Shown here piece by piece: positions 1 through 7,900 of a stretch of 14,968 bases of DNA. The notes under the pieces are model-generated. The model saw only the letters and a program-made list of their open reading frames with translations. It made no database searches and was not told the DNA's origin. Both the position numbers and the translations under genes were made by a program. Source of the stretch: Acidobacteriota bacterium (lineage in GTDB: Bacteria; Acidobacteriota; Vicinamibacteria; Vicinamibacterales; UBA2999); contig JADZBZ010000297.1 of the NCBI GenBank assembly GCA_020851835.1, forward strand, positions 1 to 14,968, in the 5' to 3' direction. Each line of letters opens with the position of its first letter. Within the stretch, counting starts at the first letter, position 1.

Positions 1-944
1 ATGCGGGCCAGCGTCGCGTGCGACCCGATGTCGCGATAGAACCGGTGGTACTGCTCGAAAAAGCGTGTCTCGATGTTGACGACAAACACCGCCATCGACG
101 GCACGATGCTGAGCGCGGCCAGGAAGAGCGCGCTGTCGTAGTCGGGGTAGGAAACCAGCCCGGCGGGCAGCACCTGGCGCTCGGGTGCCGTCCACATGAG
201 CCACTTGTCGACCCAGATTCCCGCGAAGTACACGACCCCGCCGAGCGCCAGCGGCCACTGCGTCCGGAAGTACGGCACGAACGCGAACACCTGCTGCACC
301 TCGAACGGAAACTCCGCGAACACTCTGGCCACGAGCGCGAAGACGATGAAGGCGAGCCCCACATCGAACCCGAGCAGCATGCCGTCCACCCCGGCGTTGG
401 GGCCGGCCCCGTACGCCGCGCCGAGCGCGACGAGCATCCCGATGCCGAACGTCCGCGTGACCGCGGCGTACTCCTTGAGCGTGCTCAGAAACACGCTCAG
501 CACCCAGATGCTCGAGACCAGGGCGAAACCCACCCACCCCGCCATCCGTGCGACGGGAGGGAGATCCACGTACCAGAAGTAGAACGGGGCGCCGACCAGC
601 GCCGACGCCGCGATCGCGATGGCCAGTCCTCCGACGACCATCCCGGGAACCCCGGCGACGGTTCTCGCGAAGATCTGGTCCGAGAGGTAACGCGTGAGCA
701 CCAGGATGAGAGGACCGGTGATCACCAGGGAGAACGCGAAGTTGTAGACCACCACCAGCCGGAACGTGCTGAGGTCGGCGTAGGTGGCAAAGCTCGGCCC
801 GAAGTAGGTGATAGCGGCCAGCGCCACGATTGTGAACAGCCAACTGCCCGAGGACGACACCGACGCGTGGGCGTACCCCCGGGCGAGGCCCAGCAGGTCG
901 CCCCGCGAGGTGAGCTTCCGGAGGACGAATCCAATGCCAGCCAC
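1..944 (-). CDS. pelG: PelG, inner-membrane Pel polysaccharide transporter (partial, C-terminus missing)
   Basis: PelG is a MOP-flippase-superfamily membrane protein of the Pel synthase complex. It works with the glycosyltransferase PelF to pass the growing polymer across the inner membrane. The visible 314 residues begin VAGIGFVLRKL, which closely matches the conserved PelG N-terminus as I recall it (MAGIGFELRKI). About eight hydrophobic helices follow, near residues 31-50, 62-84, 101-119, 137-156, 165-181, 187-207, 231-247 and 271-290. The segment GIWVDKWLMW (residues 242-251) fits the family. The P. aeruginosa protein is about 456 residues, so roughly 140 lie beyond the left edge. The GTG start at 944 lies one base after the pelF stop and has GGAGG six bases upstream. 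It is the last visible gene of the pel operon. The start and family are well supported; the transport role is family knowledge. Confidence 0.92.
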   Translation of the reverse strand, partial: MAGIGFVLRKLTSRGDLLGLARGYAHASVSSSGSWLFTIVALAAITYFGPSFATYADLSTFRLVVVYNFAFSLVITGPLILVLTRYLSDQIFARTVAGVPGMVVGGLAIAIAASALVGAPFYFWYVDLPPVARMAGWVGFALVSSIWVLSVFLSTLKEYAAVTRTFGIGMLVALGAAYGAGPNAGVDGMLLGFDVGLAFIVFALVARVFAEFPFEVQQVFAFVPYFRTQWPLALGGVVYFAGIWVDKWLMWTAPERQVLPAGLVSYPDYDSALFLAALSIVPSMAVFVVNIETRFFEQYHRFYRDIGSHATLAR

Positions 945-945
945 C

Positions 946-2442
946 TCAGGCCTCCACCAGGGCCACGGTCGTCTCCAGGTGCTCCTGGTAGATGTCCCGG
1001 TAGGCGCGATCGAGGTTGGCCTTGTTGTAGCAGCGGCGCACCCGCTCCTGCGCGGCCGCGCTGCAGCGCTGGTAGGCGCAGGCGTCGGTGAGCAGGCCAC
1101 GCACCGCTTCGGCGGTGGCCGCGGGGTTGGCCAGCGGCGTCACGGCGCCCGCCATCCCGAGCGGCGGCTGCTCGTCGGATCGGCCCAGGATCATCTCTCG
1201 ACACGATCCGACGTCGGTGGCGACCGACGGCACGCCCATCGCCGCGGCTTCCAGGATGACCAGCGGCTGCGCCTCGCTGACGCTCGTGAGCACCAGCACG
1301 TCGATCAACGGATAGTAGTCTGTCAGAGCAACACGTCCCTTGAATTCCACGGTCGCCTCCAGGTCGAGGCGCGTCGCCAGTTGACGGCACTCCGCGACGT
1401 AGTCGGGGTCTTCGTCGAGCGGGCCGAGCACCCACACTCGTACGTCCGGAACGAAATCGCGAAGGATGGCCGCCGCTCTGAGGAACGTCTTGATGTCCTT
1501 GATCGGCACGACGCGGCCCACCAGGGCGACGGTGGGCGCCGTGCTTCCCCGGAGGCGCGTGACCGTCTCGCCTAGCTCGATGCCGTTCGGGATCACCCGC
1601 AGTTTCTCGGGTGCCGCGCCGTCCTGCAGTTGCAGCTCGGTGTTGCCCTCGAACAGGGTGATCACCTGGCTGCAGGCCGCGTACGTGGCCCGCGAGAAGC
1701 TGGTGAAGGTATCGATCCAGAGGTCGCGCAGGTCGCGGTGCAGGTGATCGATGCTCAGGGTCTGGAGCGGATCCTGCTGCAGCCAGTCGGCCATGGTGAT
1801 CTCGACCCGGCGCTCGTTCGTGTAGATGCCGTGCTCGGTGAGCAGCGCCGGGCAGCCGGTCTCGAGACGTGCTCGGGTCGCATACAGCCCCGCGTACCCG
1901 GTGCAGAGCGCGTGGTAGACGCGTGCGGGCGCCAGCGGCGCGAGCAGCACCGACGACACGCCCAGCAGCAGGGTGCGCCAGGTCCAGAAATAGTCCAGGA
2001 ACGACACCCGTGGGCACTGCCGCTCGTACATCCGCATCAGCAGCGTCCACGCCTCCCGGGAATTGAGCAGGGCCTCGCGCCCGATGTCCGGACCAGCGGA
2101 TCGGAGCGCCTTCAGGACGGCCTCCACCTCGGCGAGGCCGCCGCCGGTGGTGAGCCCGATCAGCGGCTCCTCCAACTCGTCGAGCACGCGCCCGAAGCCA
2201 CGGGGAGCCGCGCACCCCTCGGCGAGGGACTGCAGCTCGATCCGCGTCACGCCCGTCACGTTCGTCGGCAGCTCGAAGCGGAGCCGCACCTCTGGCCCAG
2301 GAGGCACGAGCGCCACCAGATGGAAGGACAAGTGGCTTTGGGCACGGATCAGGTCGTGCGTCCAGTTCGAGACCCCGCCCGTGACGTATGGATACGTTCC
2401 TTCGAGAATCAGGCACACGTCTGCGGCTGGCCGCGCGTTCAT
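946..2442 (-). CDS. pelF: PelF, cytosolic GT4-type Pel glycosyltransferase
   Basis: PelF is the cytosolic glycosyltransferase that polymerises UDP-activated amino sugar into Pel. The 498-residue product is close to the 507 of P. aeruginosa PelF. Near the N-terminus is ILEGTYPYVTGGVSNW (residues 12-27), the family's donor/acceptor loop. ARVYHALCTGYAGL (173-186) and LLTEHGIYTNERR (200-212) are characteristic PelF stretches. The C-terminal Rossmann half carries VIPNGIE (283-289), ALVGRV (306-311) and the GT4 EX7E motif, E390 and E398, followed by AMGVPSVATDVGSCRE. The ATG at 2442 overlaps the pelE stop as ATGA and has GGGAGG seven bases upstream. pelG follows after a single base. No signal peptide or membrane helix is evident, as expected for a soluble member of the PelDEFG complex. 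Identification is firm; sugar donor specificity is inferred from the family. Confidence 0.96.
   Translation of the reverse strand: MNARPAADVCLILEGTYPYVTGGVSNWTHDLIRAQSHLSFHLVALVPPGPEVRLRFELPTNVTGVTRIELQSLAEGCAAPRGFGRVLDELEEPLIGLTTGGGLAEVEAVLKALRSAGPDIGREALLNSREAWTLLMRMYERQCPRVSFLDYFWTWRTLLLGVSSVLLAPLAPARVYHALCTGYAGLYATRARLETGCPALLTEHGIYTNERRVEITMADWLQQDPLQTLSIDHLHRDLRDLWIDTFTSFSRATYAACSQVITLFEGNTELQLQDGAAPEKLRVIPNGIELGETVTRLRGSTAPTVALVGRVVPIKDIKTFLRAAAILRDFVPDVRVWVLGPLDEDPDYVAECRQLATRLDLEATVEFKGRVALTDYYPLIDVLVLTSVSEAQPLVILEAAAMGVPSVATDVGSCREMILGRSDEQPPLGMAGAVTPLANPAATAEAVRGLLTDACAYQRCSAAAQERVRRCYNKANLDRAYRDIYQEHLETTVALVEA
951..955 (-). promoter_or_regulatory. Ribosome binding site of pelG
   Basis: GGAGG on the minus strand, inside the last codons of pelF, ends six bases before the GTG at 944. 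It decides the start of pelG, since no in-frame ATG gives the conserved N-terminus. Confidence 0.8.
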
Positions 2443-3497
2443 GCCGCCGCCTCCCGGCCCTTCCACAACTCGACCGTCGCCGCGACCTCGGGCAGAAGGT
2501 CGGTATCCGGCGCCGCGGAGTGTGCGGCAACCAGCGCCCGGACCTCCCCGTAGCGCCCCTGCGCGAACAGATTCTCCATCAGCCAGTGGTACGCACCGGG
2601 GTGCCCGGCGGCCACGAGCTGGCGGAACAAAGGTTCGGCCTCGTGCCACAGCCGCCGGCGCTGCTGCAGCCGGGCCAACCGGAACCTCACCGTGTCGTCC
2701 GCCGGGCGGCTTTCGAGGAACCGGCCGTAACCGGCCGCAGCCTTGACCCGACACTCCTCTTCGCGTGTGGCGTCGAGCAGCCCGGCAAACGCCTGATCGT
2801 CGCAGTGGGTGGCGAGCGCGAGGACGGCGGCCGGGTCGTCTGGCGCCTCGCGGGTCGACTTCTCGAGCCGGATGGATCGTTCGAGGAATTCGTTTTCGAT
2901 CTTGGCGATGGCCGTGGCCGCCTGTACACGGATCACGTTGTGCTGATCGCAGAGCGCGGCCCTGAGGGCCGGCGCGAACGCGGGGTGAAACTGCTGCGCG
3001 ATGATGGCGACCACGGACTGGCGCTGGGGGATGGAGCCGAACGACAGCACGTCCAGGAAGGGCGTGACGTGCTGCTCGGCCGGCCGATCGCTCGCTCGCT
3101 GACCGATGCGGCGCCAGAGCTCGGCGTTCTCGTCGACGTGGGTGGGCGGGAAGAGCATGGCGTGCCACTCCTCCCCATCGGTCGCCTGACGCGCGTACCG
3201 CCATTCGAGCGCCCGGGCGAGCAACACGCCCGCGGGGCCGAACGGGCCGAACGACGCCGTCGCGATCCAGAGCAGCAGCGGATAGCGCGCCCGGCGCCGC
3301 GCGGGGCTGAACGCCCACGCGCCAACCGCCGCGAGAACCGCGCCGTGTCCAGCCATCAGACTCACGAGGGCCGCGCCTCGCGTCGCTCCGAGCAGGAGTG
3401 CCCCTTCGGCCAACAGCGCCAACCCCGCCACGGCCATGGTGTAGAGGTCGCCGCCGGGCGACCTGGGCGCAGGCGCGGAGTCGAGTCGGCCCGTCAC
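2439..3497 (-). CDS. pelE: PelE, inner-membrane Pel synthase subunit with helical-repeat domain
   Basis: The product is 352 residues, against about 329 for P. aeruginosa PelE. It has two hydrophobic segments near the N-terminus (residues 21-63, possibly a hairpin, and 72-95). A soluble helical-repeat region follows: HEAT-like helices around 150-205 and TPR-like helices around 220-345, for example HEAEPLFRQLVAAGHPGAYHW (285-305). This is the PelE architecture: membrane anchor plus cytoplasmic TPR that contacts PelD in the synthase complex. The GTG start at 3497 overlaps the pelD stop as GTGA, and the stop overlaps the pelF ATG as ATGA, so translation is probably coupled on both sides. The Shine-Dalgarno (GGTGG, four bases upstream) is poor, consistent with coupling. 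An in-frame ATG at 3647 lies inside pelD and gives an arginine-rich extension, so I rejected it. The call rests on architecture and position between pelD and pelF more than on sequence motifs. Confidence 0.88.
   Translation of the reverse strand: MTGRLDSAPAPRSPGGDLYTMAVAGLALLAEGALLLGATRGAALVSLMAGHGAVLAAVGAWAFSPARRRARYPLLLWIATASFGPFGPAGVLLARALEWRYARQATDGEEWHAMLFPPTHVDENAELWRRIGQRASDRPAEQHVTPFLDVLSFGSIPQRQSVVAIIAQQFHPAFAPALRAALCDQHNVIRVQAATAIAKIENEFLERSIRLEKSTREAPDDPAAVLALATHCDDQAFAGLLDATREEECRVKAAAGYGRFLESRPADDTVRFRLARLQQRRRLWHEAEPLFRQLVAAGHPGAYHWLMENLFAQGRYGEVRALVAAHSAAPDTDLLPEVAATVELWKGREAAA
2450..2455 (-). promoter_or_regulatory. Ribosome binding site of pelF
   Basis: GGGAGG on the minus strand, within the end of pelE, lies seven bases before the ATG at 2442. 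It supports this start over longer readings that would run through pelE. Confidence 0.75.
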
Positions 3498-4927
3498 GAC
3501 GCCACCAGGTGCCGGTCGCGCGAGGACACCATTTCGGCAGACGACGCGCCGTCGTCGGAAGGTGCGCGCAACTGCCGGCGCAACGCCGAGTCGTCGGCCC
3601 GGCAGAGCGCCCGCACCACGGTGGTGCACCGCACATCGTGGCCGCACCGTTCGATGAGGCGTTCACGCAGCTTGCCGGCCACGATGGCGCAGTTCTCGGC
3701 GGGAGTGCCGGGCAGCAGGACGGCGAACTGCCGCCCCGGCGGATCGTGACTGAACACGAGGTCGGTTCGCCGCATCACCTTCCGCGCCACCTCGCCGAGC
3801 GCTGCGGGCACGTCGCGTCGCTGACTCTCCGTCAGGTCGTCGACCTCCACGCGGAAGAGCAGGAGCGTGAGATCGAACCCGAACCGCAGGGCCAGTTCCG
3901 TCACGTAGGCCGTCTGCCGCTCGAGGTACTTCATCGCGTAGAGACGCGTGGTTTCGTCCTGGATCTGGTTGGCCTGGTAGGCCTCGGCGTTGGCGTAGGC
4001 GGCGGCAATCCAGCCGCACAACGCCTTGAAAGTCTGAAGGCTGCTCAGGTTGAAGTCGAGAAATGCCATGTCCTCGACCTTCAGCATGCCGATGAGCTTC
4101 CCGGAACCGGGGTCGACGAGCGGACCGGCCATCAGCCCGTGGCCCTGCAGGACCGCCTCGCCGGCGGGGGTGGCCACCGACACCACGCGCTGGCCGCCCG
4201 CCACCTCCTGGAAGAGCGGCGCCGTGCCGGTGTACCGCTCGGCGTATCGACGCTCGGGCGCCCAGCCCCGTGCCGCCGTCAGCACCAGCGCATCGCCCTC
4301 CAGGAGGAACAGCGAGAACGCCTTCGCGTGGAGCGCCACCTCCACCAGGTCCGACACGCCGGCAATCACTTGCCCCGGCTCCACCGTCTCAATCTTGCGC
4401 GCGGCTTCGAACAGGCCCGTTGCCGTCCCGAGCTGGCCGGCCAGCCGGGTTTCGAGCCGCTGCTTGGCCGCCGCCAGGTCCTTGTGCGCGTGCGAGAGCA
4501 GCGCCACCCGGCGCTCGGCTTGCGTCAGCCGCTCGCTGGTTTCGTTCTGCTGCTGGCGATGACGCATGCGCAGCTCGCCGAGGACCAGCGATGCCAGCAT
4601 CCACAGCAAGGGCGTCAGCAGCGCCTGCACGGCGTAGTCGTGGACGTTTTGATCGAGTGAGGGAGACGGCAGATTGCCCAGGAGCAGCGCAACGGAACTG
4701 ACGGCGGTGGCGAGCAGGGCCTCCTGGGTACCGTAGTACACCGCCATCAGCAGCACGATCGCCCAGAACGGGTGAGGCTGGAGGTGGGCGAACCGATCGC
4801 CCGGTCCCCAGAGCGCATCGAGCGCCAGCACGAACGCCACGAAGAGCCCGATCTCGACCAGTGGCGACCAGCGCGACGCGGTCTCGGATCCGTTCGGGGC
4901 CGCCGGAACAAGGGACGTCGCCGTCAT
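3494..4927 (-). CDS. pelD: PelD, membrane c-di-GMP receptor of the Pel synthase (GAF plus degenerate GGDEF)
   Basis: PelD is the inner-membrane c-di-GMP receptor that activates Pel polymerisation. The 477-residue product (P. aeruginosa: 455) has four N-terminal hydrophobic helices (about 22-40, 54-65, 68-84 and 99-117). A glutamine- and arginine-rich coiled-coil linker follows (118-165), then a GAF domain (about 170-315) and a degenerate GGDEF domain (about 325-445). The inhibitory-site motif RxxD is present as R386-R-T-D389, followed by LVFSH. The catalytic GGDEF signature is replaced by a PGRQF-like sequence (397-401). It should therefore bind c-di-GMP but not make it, which is the PelD hallmark. 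The ATG at 4927 lies two bases after the pelB stop and has no clear Shine-Dalgarno, suggesting coupled translation. Its stop overlaps the pelE GTG. A second ligand-contacting arginine expected from the family may lie at R419-R423, but I cannot fix it without alignment. Confidence 0.94.
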   Translation of the reverse strand: MTATSLVPAAPNGSETASRWSPLVEIGLFVAFVLALDALWGPGDRFAHLQPHPFWAIVLLMAVYYGTQEALLATAVSSVALLLGNLPSPSLDQNVHDYAVQALLTPLLWMLASLVLGELRMRHRQQQNETSERLTQAERRVALLSHAHKDLAAAKQRLETRLAGQLGTATGLFEAARKIETVEPGQVIAGVSDLVEVALHAKAFSLFLLEGDALVLTAARGWAPERRYAERYTGTAPLFQEVAGGQRVVSVATPAGEAVLQGHGLMAGPLVDPGSGKLIGMLKVEDMAFLDFNLSSLQTFKALCGWIAAAYANAEAYQANQIQDETTRLYAMKYLERQTAYVTELALRFGFDLTLLLFRVEVDDLTESQRRDVPAALGEVARKVMRRTDLVFSHDPPGRQFAVLLPGTPAENCAIVAGKLRERLIERCGHDVRCTTVVRALCRADDSALRRQLRAPSDDGASSAEMVSSRDRHLVAS

Positions 4928-4929
4928 GA

Positions 4930-7900
4930 CTAGAACCGCACCGTGAGCCGCGCACCGGCCTTCAGCACGCGCTGGGTGGTGGCGAGCGCGAAGAGCCGGC
5001 GGTCGGCCCACAGCTCCACGCCCACGCGGGCGCTGGCGGGGGGCACCAGCCGCACGGTCACGAACGAACCGCGGCCTCCGAGACGATCGAACGTGTAGCC
5101 ACCCGTGGCCTCCACTTCCCAGTCGCGGGCCACCGCGAAGCGGCTGACGGCACCGAAGAGATGCACTTCGCGGCTCACCAGCGGAACGGGCACGAACTCC
5201 TGCCCCTCCGGCGTGGTCGAGACCGAGGCGCGCAACCGGTGCTCCTTGTCGAGCCCGTACTGCAGCGTGATGGAAGGCGCCGCCTGCCGGATGGTGCGCA
5301 CCACGCCCAGGCTGAGCGCCGCCGACTCGGTGCTCGCGCCGGACGCCAGCCGGTAGCGGTTCGCGCCGGCCTGCACCCACACGGCCGTGTCGGGCCTGAA
5401 GCGCCATTGCCGCTGCACGCCCACGCGGTCACGACGTCCATCGTCGGCCGCGCTCTCGAGAAATTCCCAGAAGGGCCTGCCGAACTCGGCGGTCACTTCC
5501 GAACGTCCGCGCAGGTCGTCGTGAGACAGCGTCAGACCCGTGCCGACTCCCGAAGACGTGCCGAACACGGCCCCGCCCACGGTGGTGCCTGGTGCGACGC
5601 GCATCGTCGCGCTGGCATCGAAGCGGCGAAGGTCGGCTTCGATCGGCGCCACCCGGCCATCGGGCAGGCGCACCTGGGGAGCGGAGAGCCGGAGCCGCTC
5701 GAACGAGAGCGCCACGGGCGCGTGCGGGCGCCACTGCCCACCCGCCGTCAGCCGCTCGTACTGCTCGTCCCAGCCGCCGCTGATGGTGCGACCCTCGGTT
5801 TCGATACCCGCCCGCGGAGACTGCTGGCGCAAGCGCTCCCGCACGATGCGGTCGATGTCGTCACGCAGCGCCGCACCTTGTCGCGCCAGCTCGTAGCCTC
5901 GGTCGGCGTCCAGGGGTCGTCCCCGACCCTCGTCGAAGCGCGCACGGGTGAGGAGCACGTCGGCGTCGGATGGGTAGCGCGCCGACAGGCCGTCCAGCAG
6001 GTGAAGGGCGTCGCCGTAACGGCCCTCGTGCGTCAGCCACTCGATGCGCAGAAGGTCGAGACGCTTCGAGCCACCACCGGCGACGAGCGCTGGAGCCCCG
6101 GCCTCACCGTTCCCGGGGGCACCGTCCAGGATTCGGCGCACCAGGCCGTCGTCGCCCCATTGGAGTGCCGCAACGGCGTAGTCGGCTCGCACGTGATCGA
6201 GCGCCGGGTTCTCGGCCAGGATGGCCTCGAACGTGCTCGCGGCCCGCTCGCGCTCCCCGCGCCGGACCAGGACGTTGGCCAACAGCGGCTGGTTGACCTG
6301 TGCGGACGGATCGCCCAGATACTCGAGGGCCTGAGCGAAATACTGTCGTGCGCGGGCCGCGGCGCGATCGGCGAGCGCCAGCTCGCCAAGCTGATACAGC
6401 GATTCTGCTTCGTGGCCTCCGGCGGCCACGTACGCCGTCAGCCACCTGCGCGCGCGCGCGGTTTGTCCCTCGTAGAACGAGAGCGCTCCCAGCCAGCGGA
6501 GTGACTCCAGGTCTTGAGGATCGCGCGCGGCGATGGCACCAAACGCGTCCGCGGCCAGTCCGGAGAACTCGTGGGCGAGAGCGGTACGGCCCACCACCCG
6601 CAGGTTCTCGGTGCCGGGGTTGGGTCGAAGAAGGACCTGCTGGAGCGCGTCCCGCACCAGCCAGCGATCCGCCGTGGCCTCGTGCGCGCCGACCCAGGCG
6701 TCCACCAGTGCCGGCGATGCGTCCGCGGGAAGCGTGGGCACGGCCAACACCACGCTTCCCGCGCCGCCCGCCTGCACGATGTGCCCAATCCACCTCGGCC
6801 GATCGCTGGACGGCGCCGTCTGCATCCGCTGTACCAGCCACGCCACCTGGGACTGACCGGGCCGTGCGCCCCACAGGTAGAGCAGTTGCAACAGGTCGGG
6901 ATCGTCTGGCCCGACCGAGGCCGCCAGGTCCTCGAATACCGCGGTCGCCGCCGCGGGGGATCCGAGCTCTACCAGCCGCGCGGCCGCGGATCGCCGGTCG
7001 GCCGGCGGCGTGTGGGGCGACCGGCCAATGGCGGACCAGAGGTCGACGCGTTTCGCGGTCATCGACCGCTGCGCCAACCGCTCGTCGTAGGCGTACACCC
7101 AGCTCCCACCTTCCGCCTGCGCCATCAGCTCGAGCTCAGGCAGCAGGACCCGGTCCGGCGCGTCGAGGTCCATCAGCGCGCGCACGAGCGCCGACCGTCG
7201 TCCGCCGGCTGGTCCCTCGACGTCGGCACCGCCGCCCTCGCCGGCTTGCAGCCTGGCCGTAATGAGCGCCACCGCGCCATTGGGTTCGCCGGCGGCAACG
7301 GCCGATTCCACGAGGGGCGACAGCCACCGGTCGAGGTCGTGCTCGGCGAGCTGCCGGATGTCGTCGGCGAGCGAGGCGCGCTCCCCCGCCGCCCACAAAC
7401 CCTCGACGAGCATCGTCCGGTAGTCGCCGGAAACGCGCGCGTCCATGAGCCGCGCCGCGAAGACACGCCGGAGGTCGGCGGCCACATCAGCCCCGGCTCG
7501 CAGCGCCCCCGCCAGCGCCGCGTCATACGCCAGTTGCGCGTCGGCGTCCCCGGCATTCGCCGCGCCGAGCGGTGCCAGGGCGTCGACCGGACGTCCGGCC
7601 GCCAGCAGGGCTTGCCCCAGCAACAGCGCATCCTGGGGCGAACCGCGCGCCTTGAACAGCCGCTCGGCCGTCCTGACCGCTAGCTCCGTGTGCCCGCGAT
7701 CTGCCAGCAGAAAATACACATCGCGCATGGTGTCGCCGTCGAACGCCTGCGGTGGCATTGACGCGAGCCAGGAGTCAATCAGATCCGTCCGACCTGCCAC
7801 GGCGGCCAGCCGAGCCCACGCGCGGTGCGCCATGGCCGATGCCGATGCCGACAGCAGATGAAGCACTTCGTCCGCCCGCCCGAGCTTCACGGCGAGTTGC

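Noticed and set aside
18..1091. Plus-strand open frame (357 codons) antisense to pelG
   Set aside because: It is rich in Arg/Glu/His/Asp with no fold signal. The opposite strand encodes a clear multi-helix PelG with a conserved N-terminus.
2443..3666. Extension of the pelF frame upstream of 2442, giving a 906-residue reading
   Set aside because: The upstream part is a low-complexity Arg/Ala/Gly/Pro reading across pelE. The conserved PelF N-terminus begins at the ATG at 2442, which has its own Shine-Dalgarno.
3494..4927. Active diguanylate cyclase
   Set aside because: The GGDEF signature is absent (PGRQF-like), and the membrane-GAF-degenerate GGDEF layout is that of PelD.
6448..6461. Alternating GC run, possible Z-DNA or slippage tract
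   Set aside because: It encodes an ordinary RARAR stretch inside pelB in keeping with local composition, and nothing else marks it.
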